From: UBA288 sp050178135 | GTDB taxonomy: Archaea; Halobacteriota; Methanomicrobia; Methanomicrobiales; Methanospirillaceae | Length of the DNA: 54,739 bases | Reading direction: 5' to 3' | Assembly: GCA_050178135.1 (NCBI GenBank) | Contig: JBFXGJ010000010.1 | Location: forward strand, 1-54,739 | In this document: positions 16,297 through 25,126 of the stretch, piece after piece | Layout: every line of letters starts with the position of its first letter | Position numbering within the stretch: position 1 is the stretch's first letter | The notes under the pieces: generated by a model | What the model was told of the DNA's origin: nothing | The model's input: the letters and a program-made list of their open reading frames with translations, nothing else | The model's database searches: none | Translations under genes and position numbers: made by a program

Positions 16297-18711
16297 ATGA
16301 CCGCCGAAGGTACATCAATCGAGTGCGCCATCACCCAGGTCGAGTACTCGGCTGGACCGGTCGGCACCACGGTCCATGTCTTCGGCCGCGACCCTGACCG
16401 CAACCCGGTTCACCTCCAGGTGACAGGGTTCCGACCGTACTTCTACGTACCGGAGGACCAGGCAGGAGCCGCCGCCCAGACGGGGATGGTTATCCTCGAG
16501 GAGGGGACCACGTACCGGTCGATCAGGGGAGAGAGCCTCCGTCGGCTCTATGCACTCCGGCCCGGGGACGTCCGGGACGTTCGTTCAGGCTACGACCATT
16601 TCGAAGCCGACATCCCGTTCACGACACGTTTCCTGATCGATACCGGTCTCCGTGCAGGCTGTCGAGCCCCGTCGGCAGAGCCCGACGTGAGCGAGGTCGA
16701 ACCGTCGCGCCTCGACATCCCGGCCCGTGTCTGCCTGATCGACATCGAGTGTGAGGACGAGCATGGGTTCCCCGACCCGAACAGGGACCGGGTGATCTGC
16801 ATCACCTGCCACGACTCGTACGAGGACCACTACACCACCTTTCTGCTCCGGCCGAAAGAGACGGCGATCGACCCCGAGAAGCTTGCGAAAGGCCTGAATA
16901 ACGCGTGTGTCCAGTCGGACGGGCATACACTCTGCGTGTACGACTCGGAGACCGGTCTCTTTGCCGGCCTCTCGGAGTACGTGCAGCGCACCGATCCCGA
17001 CGTGGTCTCGGGCTGGAACGTGGCTGAGTTCGACGTCCCGTACATCTTTGACCGGATGGTCCGGCTCGGACTTCGTCCGTCGGACGCTCTCGCGCGGCTC
17101 CCAGGATCGAGCGATCGTAATCCGCTCCGGGGACGAGTGATCTTCGATCTCCTCGAGGCGTATAAGAAGGTCCACCTCCAGAAGCGGGAGTCCTATCGAC
17201 TCGACGCCATCGCCCAGCTCGAGCTGGGGGAGACCAAGGTCCGGTACACGGGAACGATCGCGGGACTCTGGCGCGAGGACCCGCGCCTCCTGGTGGAATA
17301 CAACATAAAGGACGTCGAGCTCTGCGTCGGGATCAACCGGAAAGACAGCATCATCGAATTCTACCGAGAGATCGCCCGGTATGTCGGTTGCCCGCTCGAT
17401 CGGTCCATCAACTCCTCGCAGGTGGTGGACGTCTACATCCTCCGGAAATCCTTCGGCCGTTTTGTCCTCCCTTCGAAGGGATCCATCGTTGCCGAGGAGT
17501 TCGAGGGCGCGACCGTCTTCGACCCGTCGCGGGGTGTGCGGGAGAACGTGGTCGTGCTCGATCTGAAGTCCCTTTACCCGATGGCGATGATGACCATCAA
17601 CGCCTCCCCCGAGACCAAGGATCCGCAGGGCGAACTGGTTGCACCGAACGGTGTCCGGTTTCGGACACAGCCCGATGGGCTGACGCGTTCGATCATCGCT
17701 GAGCTCCTCGAAGAACGCGACGAAAGGAAACGACTCCGGAACACCCACCCTTTCGGCTCGCAGGAGTATCACCTCCTCGATCTCCAGCAGAACGTGATCA
17801 AGGTGATCATGAACTCCTACTACGGGGTCTCGGGGTACGTCAGGTTCCGGCTCTACGACCGCGAGATCGGTTCTGCCGTCACCTCGGTTGGCCGGGCAAT
17901 CATCGAGCACACCCGAAAGGTGATCGAATCGCTCGGCTACACGGTCCTCTACGGCGACACGGACTCGTGCATGATCGGTCTTCCGGTGATGGAGAAGGAG
18001 GAGACGATCGCGGCAGCACGAGCGATCGAGGCGGCGCTCAATGCCTCGTACGGGGACTTCTCCCGCGCGACGCTCAATGCGGACCAGCACTACTTCTCGA
18101 TCAAGTTCGAGAAGATATACCGGCGATTCTTCCAGGCGGGGCGGAAGAAGCGGTACGCTGGGCACCTGGTCTGGAAGGAGGGTGCAGACGTCGACGAGGT
18201 GGACGTGGTCGGGTTCGAGCTCCGCCGCTCTGACTCCCCGGCGATCACGAAAGAGGTCCAGGGGCGAGTGATGGAGATGATCCTGAAGGGAGCGGGATAT
18301 GATGCGATCAAGGACTATCTGGGCGACGTGATCAGGACTTACCGTGCCGGTGGATACCCGCTCGATATGGTCGGAATACCGGGTGGGATCGGAAAAGCAC
18401 TCGACGCGTACGAGAACGACGACGCTCATATCCGCGGGGCGAAGTACGCGAACCAGCATTTCGGAACCTCGTTCGGCCGGGGCTCGAAACCAAAGCGGCT
18501 CTATATCAAGAACGTCACCGCGAAGTATCCCAAGACGGACGTGATCGCCTTCGAGTACCCCGACCAGGTTCCGCCCGAGTTCGTCGTCGACTGGGAGACC
18601 ATGCTCGAGAAGACGATCCGGCAGCCGATCTCGCGTATCATCGAGGCCCTCGGGTGGGAATGGGCCGACGTGGACCCCTCTCGAACGAACCTGTCCCAGT
18701 GGGGGTTCTGA
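16297..18711 (+). CDS. polB: Family B DNA polymerase
   Basis: A replicative or repair DNA polymerase with proofreading, 804 residues from the ATG at 16297. Exonuclease motifs are DIE at 149-151 (Exo I), NVAEFD (Exo II) and YNIKD (Exo III). Polymerase motif A is DLKSLYP at 422-428, motif B is KVIMNSYYG, and motif C is YGDTDS at 552-557. These catalytic motifs are uninterrupted, so no intein sits at the common insertion sites. The extreme C-terminus RTNLSQWGF resembles a PCNA-interacting motif. The frame is open further upstream through mdh in another register; the ATG 5 nt after the mdh stop is chosen. Functional partners in the window are rfcL and topA. Confidence 0.96.
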   Translation: MTAEGTSIECAITQVEYSAGPVGTTVHVFGRDPDRNPVHLQVTGFRPYFYVPEDQAGAAAQTGMVILEEGTTYRSIRGESLRRLYALRPGDVRDVRSGYDHFEADIPFTTRFLIDTGLRAGCRAPSAEPDVSEVEPSRLDIPARVCLIDIECEDEHGFPDPNRDRVICITCHDSYEDHYTTFLLRPKETAIDPEKLAKGLNNACVQSDGHTLCVYDSETGLFAGLSEYVQRTDPDVVSGWNVAEFDVPYIFDRMVRLGLRPSDALARLPGSSDRNPLRGRVIFDLLEAYKKVHLQKRESYRLDAIAQLELGETKVRYTGTIAGLWREDPRLLVEYNIKDVELCVGINRKDSIIEFYREIARYVGCPLDRSINSSQVVDVYILRKSFGRFVLPSKGSIVAEEFEGATVFDPSRGVRENVVVLDLKSLYPMAMMTINASPETKDPQGELVAPNGVRFRTQPDGLTRSIIAELLEERDERKRLRNTHPFGSQEYHLLDLQQNVIKVIMNSYYGVSGYVRFRLYDREIGSAVTSVGRAIIEHTRKVIESLGYTVLYGDTDSCMIGLPVMEKEETIAAARAIEAALNASYGDFSRATLNADQHYFSIKFEKIYRRFFQAGRKKRYAGHLVWKEGADVDEVDVVGFELRRSDSPAITKEVQGRVMEMILKGAGYDAIKDYLGDVIRTYRAGGYPLDMVGIPGGIGKALDAYENDDAHIRGAKYANQHFGTSFGRGSKPKRLYIKNVTAKYPKTDVIAFEYPDQVPPEFVVDWETMLEKTIRQPISRIIEALGWEWADVDPSRTNLSQWGF

Positions 18712-18794
18712 ACCGGGGTGGGCGGGCGGTCTGACCGTTCCCTGGTCCGGCAGGAAAAATCCCGTTTTAGGCCCGGTGCCGGCAGGTTCGGCAG

Positions 18795-18802
18795 GCTTTA
18801 TT
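18795..18802 (+). promoter_or_regulatory. TATA element for the propeller/dockerin gene
   Basis: GCTTTATT is centred about 27 bp upstream of the GTG at 18826 and no Shine-Dalgarno is visible. This suggests transcription begins at or next to the GTG (leaderless). Confidence 0.5.
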
Positions 18803-18825
18803 GCCGAGCCTTGTGAAAGCTTGTT

Positions 18826-21114
18826 GTGATTGCCTGTGACGGCCGGCCGGCGCGACCCCGTTCTCTTCGCCTGCCGCTCGCCCTTCTCGTTATCGTGCTC
18901 TCGATCACGTTCGGTCCGGGCCCTGTCTCCGCGTTCGACTGGCAGACCGAGACGGTGGACACGAACGGACGGGTCGGGCTCTTTACTTCGCTTGCGCTGG
19001 ACAGCGCCGGTGAGCCGCGGATCAGCTATTACGATGATACGAACGCCGACCTGAAGTACGCCTGGCGCGATGGGACGCGCTGGAACTCCGAGACGGTCGA
19101 CTCCGGCGCACAGGTCGGCTGGTACTCCTCGCTTGCGCTGGACAGCGCCGGTAACCCGCGGATCAGCTACTACGACTCCACGAACGGCGACCTCAAGTTC
19201 GCCCAGCGGACCGCCTCAGGCTGGAGTACCGAGGTCGTGGACTCCTCCGGGAATGTCGGGGGCTACTCCTCCCTCGCGCTGGACGGTTACGGGAACCCTC
19301 GAATCAGCTACTTCGACTATACGAATACCGACCTGAAGTACGCCTCGCGGGACGGTACAGGCTGGCATATCGAGGTGGTGGATGCGAAAGGTATCGTTGG
19401 CTGGTACACCTCGATCGCCCTCGATGGTGCCGGTAATCCCCGTATCAGCTACCTCTTCGAATGGTCCGATGACCTGAAGTACGCGTGGCGCGACGGCGCT
19501 GGTTGGCATACGGAGACCGTCGACGCGGAGGGGTACGTGGGTAAGTGCTCGTCGCTCAAGCTGGACGCTGCCGCCCGCCCGCATATCAGCTACTTCGACG
19601 ACTCGGACGATACCAGGGACGACCTGAAGTACGCGTGGCGCGACGGAACGGGGTGGCACACCGAGGTCGTGGACGCGGACGGATGGGTCGGGTTCTTCTC
19701 GTCGCTCGCGCTGGACGGCAGTGGCAACCCGCGTATCAGTTACTTCGACGACTCGAACGACGACCTGAAGTTCGCGTGGCGAGATGCCTCAGGCTGGCAC
19801 TGCGAACCGGTAGACACTGAGGGCAACGTCGGTATGTGGACGTCGCTTGCGCTCGACGCCGCCGGGATGCCGCGGATCAGTTACCTGGACGACGAGAAGG
19901 GTGACCTGCGGTACGCCTGGGCGGAGGTACAACCCTCCGTGGCGCGTGTTCCCGGTGCTCAGGGAAACCCGACCGACCCGGACGAGGACGGCACGTACGA
20001 CGACCTGAACGGAAACGGCCGAAGGGACTTCGTTGACGTGATCCTGTTCTTCAACCAGATGGCCTGGATAGAGGCGAACCAGCCGACGGCGGCGTTCGAC
20101 TACAACGGCAACGGCCGTATCGACTTCGCCGACGTGATCTGGCTCTTCAATTCCCTGGGCAACCCGGTCTCGACCCCTGCACCGACGGGCTCTCCAACCG
20201 TGGTTCCGGCATCCCCCACCCAGGTCACCCCGTCTCCTGTTGCGACCGATCCGTCTCCGTCTCCCACCGAACCGACGCCGACCATCACCGGGCCGTCGAC
20301 CGACACGATCACCGCGGGCTTCTCTGCCACTCCCCGGTCAGGCCCGGCCCCGCTCGTTGTCCGGTTTAACTCCACCTCCACCGGGCCGTACGATTCGCTG
20401 GACTGGACCGTCATCCTCGACGATGACGTGATCGATACGCTGTCCGGAGAGTCGCCGATCTACGTTTTCATCGAGCCCAGGACGTATACCCTCGTTCTCG
20501 AGGCATCGAACTTTTCCACGCACGAGACATCGACCGTCGAGCAGACGATCGTGGTCACGAATGGAACGTCCCAGCCGACGGGCACGCCAATCGCGTCATT
20601 CACGGTCACGCCGACGGTCACACCCGGGGTGACCACGACGCCCGCGATTGGGAGTAGTGTACCCTATCCTGCGGCGCACCACCTCCCCGGTATCGTCCAG
20701 GCCGAAGACTACGATGTGGGTGCGTACAGGGATGTCACCTCGGCGAACGAGGGGGGCGCCTATCGTTTCGATGCGGTTGACATCGAGATGATCGGGACCA
20801 ACTACAACGTTGGCTGGATCCGGCCTGGAGAGTTCCTGAACTATTCGGTCGATGCCCCCATCGCCGGCAATCTCACCCTTGCGGTACGCGTCGCAAACCC
20901 CGAGCCGGTGACGAAGACGATCACCGTCCTGCTCGACGGTGCTCGTTCTGGCCAGGTCCGGGTCGACCCGACGGGTGGCTGGCTCAACTACCAGGAGTAT
21001 GCGGCATCGACCCCGTTGCGACTGACACCTGGTCGCCATGTCGTGACCATCTCGTTCGAGGGGGTCAACCGCCTGAACTTCGACCTAATGCGGTTCTCAA
21101 CTGCACCCGTGTAG
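18826..21114 (+). CDS. Secreted seven-bladed-propeller protein with dockerin-like, PKD and CBM modules
   Basis: A 762-residue exported protein. Residues 1-36 form a signal peptide with an Arg-rich start and hydrophobic core. Residues 37 to about 370 are tandem units of about 47 residues with the pattern SYYD-x3-DLKYAWRDG-x-GW-x-ETVD then SLALD-x-GNPRI; counting split end units, seven blades close into a propeller. Residues about 380-445 contain two Ca-loop repeats, DLNGNGRRDFVDV and DYNGNGRIDFADV, i.e. a type I dockerin-like module. A Thr/Pro linker, a PKD domain (about 490-580), another linker and a C-terminal CBM with QAEDYDVG (about 612-758) follow. No membrane anchor is seen, consistent with docking to a partner. 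The ligand and partner are not known; a cohesin-like protein is encoded at 23745. Confidence 0.85.
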   Translation: MIACDGRPARPRSLRLPLALLVIVLSITFGPGPVSAFDWQTETVDTNGRVGLFTSLALDSAGEPRISYYDDTNADLKYAWRDGTRWNSETVDSGAQVGWYSSLALDSAGNPRISYYDSTNGDLKFAQRTASGWSTEVVDSSGNVGGYSSLALDGYGNPRISYFDYTNTDLKYASRDGTGWHIEVVDAKGIVGWYTSIALDGAGNPRISYLFEWSDDLKYAWRDGAGWHTETVDAEGYVGKCSSLKLDAAARPHISYFDDSDDTRDDLKYAWRDGTGWHTEVVDADGWVGFFSSLALDGSGNPRISYFDDSNDDLKFAWRDASGWHCEPVDTEGNVGMWTSLALDAAGMPRISYLDDEKGDLRYAWAEVQPSVARVPGAQGNPTDPDEDGTYDDLNGNGRRDFVDVILFFNQMAWIEANQPTAAFDYNGNGRIDFADVIWLFNSLGNPVSTPAPTGSPTVVPASPTQVTPSPVATDPSPSPTEPTPTITGPSTDTITAGFSATPRSGPAPLVVRFNSTSTGPYDSLDWTVILDDDVIDTLSGESPIYVFIEPRTYTLVLEASNFSTHETSTVEQTIVVTNGTSQPTGTPIASFTVTPTVTPGVTTTPAIGSSVPYPAAHHLPGIVQAEDYDVGAYRDVTSANEGGAYRFDAVDIEMIGTNYNVGWIRPGEFLNYSVDAPIAGNLTLAVRVANPEPVTKTITVLLDGARSGQVRVDPTGGWLNYQEYAASTPLRLTPGRHVVTISFEGVNRLNFDLMRFSTAPV
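18943..19920 (+). repeat. In-gene tandem repeats of about 141 bp (propeller blades)
   Basis: Six full and two partial diverged copies are readable at DNA level, sharing GACCTGAAGTACGC and TCGCTTGCGCTGGAC-type blocks. They encode the propeller blades of the surrounding gene. One unit (around 19590) carries a three-residue insertion. Confidence 0.8.
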
Positions 21115-21130
21115 GTGTTCCGAGGAACAC
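21115..21130 (+). terminator. Inverted repeat abutting the stop of the dockerin gene
   Basis: GTGTTCC and GGAACAC are separated by two bases and begin at the first base after the stop codon. It could form a hairpin or a protein-binding palindrome; no oligo-T follows. The remainder of the 344-bp gap 21115-21458 shows only the promoter of the next small gene. Confidence 0.35.
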
Positions 21131-21402
21131 TTCCCGGTCTATCCGGTTTCGGTGGGCAGCGGGCGTCCCTGCCGATCATCCCGCTGCCGGTTACCAGCGG
21201 AGGTCGGATCAGCCCCATCCTCCGGGGGTGACCGCCCGGTGCCCGGGGATTGAACGGGTGGTTGAGAGTCGATGCCGGCTGGAACCTGCCCGGGAACGGA
21301 TCCGCCGCACGCCTGGGCGGGAAGAGGCCTGGCCTGGCCCGGTCGATCGGGCTGGCCGACCCCGTATGGGCAGCCCTGCTATGGAGAGTGGAACCAGAAA
21401 GG

Positions 21403-21448
21403 CTAAATGAAAGAGAAACGTCCAACTCCTGTTGAATTCTACCTGGAG
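21403..21448 (+). promoter_or_regulatory. Promoter and RBS of a small membrane protein gene
   Basis: CTAAATG at 21403-21409 is a TATA-like element. GGAG at 21445-21448 lies about 10 nt before the ATG at 21459. The ordered pair supports the small gene being real. Confidence 0.45.
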
Positions 21449-21458
21449 ATGATCCACC

Positions 21459-21731
21459 ATGTTCCTGATCGATGACCTACGGTTTGCCATGAGTATCGCC
21501 AGGATGGCCCTGCTCGGTATCGGCCTTCTGCTCCTGATTATCACCGGGGTCGGTCTTGTCCTCCTTGTCCTGGTGGGCCGACGGGCTTTCGTCATGTACC
21601 AGGAAGGGGGATGTCCAATCAAGTCCCGTCCCTGGTCTGATGTTGATCTTCAGAAAAAAAAGGAAGAGATTGCTGCGTACGGCAGGAGGTTCATGCCCCG
21701 GTCCCGGTCCGAGATTGAACCGCCGGTCTGA
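21459..21731 (+). CDS. Small single-pass membrane protein
   Basis: A 90-residue protein, not recognised as a named family. Residues about 12-40 form one strong hydrophobic helix (ARMALLGIGLLLLIITGVG and onward). A cytosolic-type basic tail with KKKEEIAAYGRRFMPRSRS follows. A TATA-like element and a GGAG ribosome binding site at suitable distances support expression. It lies downstream of the dockerin gene and upstream of a decayed signalling gene. The function is unknown. Confidence 0.55.
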   Translation: MFLIDDLRFAMSIARMALLGIGLLLLIITGVGLVLLVLVGRRAFVMYQEGGCPIKSRPWSDVDLQKKKEEIAAYGRRFMPRSRSEIEPPV

Positions 21732-22517
21732 AACTCTGGCCGGTTGGCGTTCCGGGCTCCCCCTTGACCTCAGGGTCGCCACGGTCGACCCTCATCGTTC
21801 GTGTCCCCTCCCGGGAACGGGAGGCGAAACCCGCTCTTCCCTTCCCCTTTCATTTTTCCAGAAATGACGTGATTCAGCCATCCCCCCCTCGACAGGACCC
21901 GACCCTCTCCGTCCTTTTTCTCTCGCCTCCCTGACTGTCGAAAAATGTCTCTCGGGGTATGTGTGAACCTACACGACATGGCAGACTCGTCCACATCCTC
22001 TATGTCGACGACGAGCCGGCTCTCTGCCCTGTCAGCGCGTTTCCTGGTGGAGAGGGGGGCCATCGTGGTTTCCACCGCGGGACCTGGGGTGGGGGAGGCT
22101 CGTCCTCCCTGACATCACTGTATGGCCATCCGAGAGACAGGTGAGCCGGACAGGGGTGCCCGGTTCGAGCTGCTGGTCCCAGCAGGAGCATTCCGATGGG
22201 AGACCAGGACCTCGTGTGCCCCGGCGTCACGCCATCACTCCCTGAAAGCATGATGACGACCACCGCGACACCCCCAGGAGATCATCATGGACCGGTTCTG
22301 ATCGGTCCCAGGATTTCAATACTCTCCTGGGGCTGGATCGATGGGTGGTGTTCCGGTATTCCTCTCCTCACCGTCGTGGTGTGGTCGATAGTCCATCGTT
22401 GTCAGGCACCGGAGATCGAAAAAGAATTCGAAGGGATCGCTCCGCATTCAGGCGGACGGGACCTGGATCACAGGTGGTCCCGGGCCTGGAGTTCTCCCCC
22501 CTCCCGGGGGAGCAGGT
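21732..22517. other. 786-bp stretch without an intact gene
   Basis: Apart from the signalling-gene remnant at 21959-22254, I see no intact coding region. Bases 21732-21958 include a GC hairpin (CTCCCGGGAACGGGAG near 21807) and pyrimidine-rich DNA. Bases 22255-22517 contain short frames with no family resemblance. Reading frames on both strands here lack the strong third-position GC of neighbouring genes. Confidence 0.5.
21959..22254 (+). pseudogene. Decayed receiver / histidine-kinase gene (internal deletion and frameshift)
   Basis: From the ATG at 21959 the frame encodes a receiver-domain start, LVHILYVDDEPALC, with the paired acidic residues of response regulators. One base out of frame the sequence continues as LSARFLVERGAIVVSTAG, which matches the following helix and strand of the same domain, then hits a stop near 22113. 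About 35 nt later another frame reads GARFELLVPAGAFRW (from 22149), like the C-terminal strand of a histidine-kinase ATPase domain. The most economical reading is a receiver-PAS-kinase gene reduced by a large internal deletion plus a frameshift. This is motif reading by eye and no alignment was run. Confidence 0.6.
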
Positions 22518-23657
22518 TTACCGGTTCCACCTGGACCAGGTAGGATACGATCGACTGAAACTGCCGTGTGAGCGAGTGTTCTCCGGGACCGGTTCGATCA
22601 CGGGACCTGCCGAAGGGGTTGTGATCCCGACCGGTTGCCGGCTCCATACATACCCAGCCCACCCAGTGGTCCGCCGGCTGCCAAACTGGTTAAACGGGCT
22701 TACCGGTGCGATCGTGGGAGTGGGCTCAACAGCGATCCCGTCTGTCGGGGCTGTCAGCGTTGGTTCGGGGTCATGCGTTGTCGCCGATGGCACGGGGGTC
22801 AACGACTGCTGAGGGGTTGCGGGGGTCAGTGTCACGGTCACGGTCATCTCCGTCGGCACCCCTCCGGGGGTGGTGGGCGATTCGGGGAGATGGGTGGGTG
22901 TCGGGGTCAGCACTGGCCAGTGCGGGGCAGTCGGCTCTGGTGTCACGGTCGGTTCCGGGGTGGCCCAGGGACCCGGATCCGCAACCCCTCCAAAGAGCGA
23001 GCCGAGCGTGCGCCCGTAGTAGGACTGACCGTCGTTCCCTGGAGTCGTGTCCGTGACGATGACGTCGTCGAGCATGGCCGAATCCAGGAAGCGGGCCCCT
23101 TCCGTCGCCATGAAGGAATCGCTGAAGACCTCCTGACCATGGACGAACTGCGAGACGACCCAGTCGCCGTCCGTTGTCCTGTCGACCTCGTAACAGCCGT
23201 GCACCCGCTCGTCGCCGGAAACCTGCGAGTAGACGATGATGTAGCGGTAGCGGTCGACACCATGTAATGAGAAGATGTCTCCTGGTGTCCAGGTGTGGAC
23301 CGGGTCTTCGAGGACCTGGACGGTCTCTCCACTCGGCGCGATGACCCGCAGGCTCTCCACCTCTTCACCCTCGGGGAGCGGAACGGGAACGGTCACCCGG
23401 GCAAAGCCGCCCAGGACCATCTTCGTCGGCAGGATCGACCGTGTCGAACCGGTCGAGATCTGCCACCCGCCGATCGACGATACGGCAGGCTCACTGTTGA
23501 GGAGCGTGACCATCAACCGGTCGCCGTCGGTGTCGACACCCGTGACGATCACGGGAGAATCCGTGGCCGACGCTGCAACGACGGCACCACCTGTTACGAG
23601 CAGGAGGAGAAGACCACAGAAGAGAGCCGCTCTCCTGCCACGCTGCCGGATGCTCAT
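22518..23657 (-). CDS. Secreted protein with lamin-tail-like domain and Thr/Pro-rich tail
   Basis: A 379-residue exported protein. It has a typical signal peptide (RQRGRRAALFCGLLLLLVTGG). A roughly 90-residue beta-rich domain beginning SPVIVTGVDTDGDRLMVTLL and containing GGWQIS resembles lamin-tail domains. A second globular part (to about residue 215) includes DTTPGNDGQSYYG, and a long Thr/Pro-rich region follows. Similar surface proteins normally end in a hydrophobic anchor with basic tail, but none is seen here; after VSPFNQFG the sequence turns into low-quality Arg/Ser-rich residues, as if the original 3' end were lost or frameshifted. A TATA box 26 bp before the ATG indicates a leaderless transcript. 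Domain naming is tentative. Confidence 0.7.
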   Translation of the reverse strand: MSIRQRGRRAALFCGLLLLLVTGGAVVAASATDSPVIVTGVDTDGDRLMVTLLNSEPAVSSIGGWQISTGSTRSILPTKMVLGGFARVTVPVPLPEGEEVESLRVIAPSGETVQVLEDPVHTWTPGDIFSLHGVDRYRYIIVYSQVSGDERVHGCYEVDRTTDGDWVVSQFVHGQEVFSDSFMATEGARFLDSAMLDDVIVTDTTPGNDGQSYYGRTLGSLFGGVADPGPWATPEPTVTPEPTAPHWPVLTPTPTHLPESPTTPGGVPTEMTVTVTLTPATPQQSLTPVPSATTHDPEPTLTAPTDGIAVEPTPTIAPVSPFNQFGSRRTTGWAGYVWSRQPVGITTPSAGPVIEPVPENTRSHGSFSRSYPTWSRWNR

Positions 23658-23677
23658 GGAAGAGAGTTGATCCGTTG

Positions 23678-23687
23678 CCTATTTACC
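23678..23687 (-). promoter_or_regulatory. TATA element for the lamin-tail-like gene
   Basis: On the minus strand GGTAAATAGG is centred about 26 bp upstream of the ATG at 23657. With no Shine-Dalgarno present, it implies a leaderless start. Confidence 0.55.
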
Positions 23688-23744
23688 AATATGTGTCCTG
23701 TGAAGTTCCGGTATGTTCGAAAAAGGGTGATTGGCCGTGATGGA

Positions 23745-24683
23745 TCACTGTCGGCGACGTATGGTGAGCAGGGCGATGGACGCCAGGAGAAGGCCGGCGA
23801 TCGGGGCAAGTGGACTGGTGGGGGTCCTGGCGTTCTCGACCCTCGTCGAGACGGGCGCGTAGGTTCCGTAGTCAAGGGACGGTGTCGGCGCCGGCGTGGC
23901 GGTGACCACCTCTGCCGTTACTACCGGCGCAGTTGGCAGAGGTGCGCTCGGCGTGGTGGATGGAGTTACGGACGGCGTTGGTGTGCTCGTGCTGGTGGTA
24001 GCGACCGTCGTAGGGTCGAGGTCGGTCGAATATGAAGCCGGTGGTAGCGTGTTCTGTGTGAAGGTGACCAGAGGCATCGTCTCGACAGGCAGTGCGCCAG
24101 TCGAGAAGAGGCCGTTTCGACCCGATGCCGTTCCGGTCATATCCGTGAACTCGGTAAAATCGTCGTTCCAGTAGCGGACATGGTCGACCGACACGAAAAG
24201 GGTCGACGTCCCCTCTCGCAGCGCCCTGAAGGTGATGTCAGCCAGGGGATAGCGTCCCTGCGGATAGCCGCGCCTGAAGTCGCCGAGCATGATCCGCAGC
24301 GTCCGATCGCTGGAGATCGCCGCTGTCGTGTTCAGCACCCTGATGCGGGACGACTGGTAGGTGATGAGCGCGGGGTCCCAGGCGATGTCGATGTAGGTAT
24401 CTCCGAAGAGTGGTGACCACCCATTGTCGACCAGAAGCTGGACCACCCCATCGCTGCCGACAGGGACGTTGCCGACTGAGGTGATCGAGAATGTCCCGGT
24501 GCCGGGTGAGACGGAAAAGGCGCCGGGGACGACTGTTGGGGCTGCCACGACTGAGTGGGGGTGCGCGGTCGCAACCGGAGCTGCTGCGGCACCGGCTGCT
24601 GGAAGGACCAGGACTCCCGTGAGGAAGGCAACGAGCAAGCCGGCGTGGAGAATGAGTCTCGTCCGCGGCGTCTGGATCTGCAT
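23745..24683 (-). CDS. Membrane-anchored surface protein with cohesin-like domain
   Basis: A 312-residue exported protein. It has a signal peptide (residues 1-36, hydrophobic ILHAGLLVAFLTGVLVLPAA). A beta-sandwich domain covers about 62-196. A Thr/Pro-rich linker follows, then a C-terminal helix (291-307, SPLAPIAGLLLASIALL) ending in RRRQ, i.e. a surface-anchor architecture. The middle domain follows the cohesin plan: VPVGSDGVVQLLVDN near its start, IDIAWDPALITYQ, LRIMLGD, then YPLADITFRALREGTSTLFV. A TATA-like GCTTATGA sits 27 bp upstream of the ATG at 24683, supporting that start over the long open extension upstream. A dockerin-like protein is encoded at 18826, an obvious candidate partner. 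Cohesin assignment is by pattern and needs a profile search. Confidence 0.72.
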   Translation of the reverse strand: MQIQTPRTRLILHAGLLVAFLTGVLVLPAAGAAAAPVATAHPHSVVAAPTVVPGAFSVSPGTGTFSITSVGNVPVGSDGVVQLLVDNGWSPLFGDTYIDIAWDPALITYQSSRIRVLNTTAAISSDRTLRIMLGDFRRGYPQGRYPLADITFRALREGTSTLFVSVDHVRYWNDDFTEFTDMTGTASGRNGLFSTGALPVETMPLVTFTQNTLPPASYSTDLDPTTVATTSTSTPTPSVTPSTTPSAPLPTAPVVTAEVVTATPAPTPSLDYGTYAPVSTRVENARTPTSPLAPIAGLLLASIALLTIRRRQ

Positions 24684-25126
24684 GCACCAGTGTGGGATAG
24701 GCCTGCTCATAAGCATTGCAGGTCGGATGATCCGCCCGCAACGTCTGTTCGAGGCGTGGGCGGTCTTCGTGAGGTACAGCCCGGCATGGCCTCCTTCCGT
24801 CTCGATCCACTCTCCGATGTGCTGATCTGATGCCAGATGCCTGCACCACTGAGGACCGTCCCTGGCCCTCAGAATTGTAACCGAGACCCTGTTGGTGTGG
24901 ATCCGGGGTACCCCATTGATTTTTTCGAGCGTTATCCTGACCCTCGAGTGAGGCGGACCAGCAGGTCTGCGAGACTGAACGTAGGTGTGGGCTGTTCGCT
25001 GTTCCCTGGAGATGTTTACGTTCCTTTTACGATAGGGGCGTGTTCGAGAGACCTGGCAGGACGTAAATGTTAATGTTGTGAACGTCTCAAAGGAGAATGA
25101 CTGGCTGACGGCCGGATGGAGAGGAT
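24684..25126. other. 443-bp intergenic region between cohesin-like gene and cheW
   Basis: No convincing gene is seen on either strand; the minus-strand frame is open throughout but lacks coding character. The region holds the minus-strand TATA for the cohesin-like gene (about 24706-24713). For cheW there is a plus-strand element TAAATGTTAA around 25064-25073. AAAGGAGA followed by ATG ACT GGC TGA (25098-25109) forms a complete three-codon upstream frame just before cheW. Confidence 0.5.

Noticed and set aside
16297..18711. Intein in the family B polymerase
   Set aside because: Motifs A, B and C are each uninterrupted and the length of 804 residues is normal.
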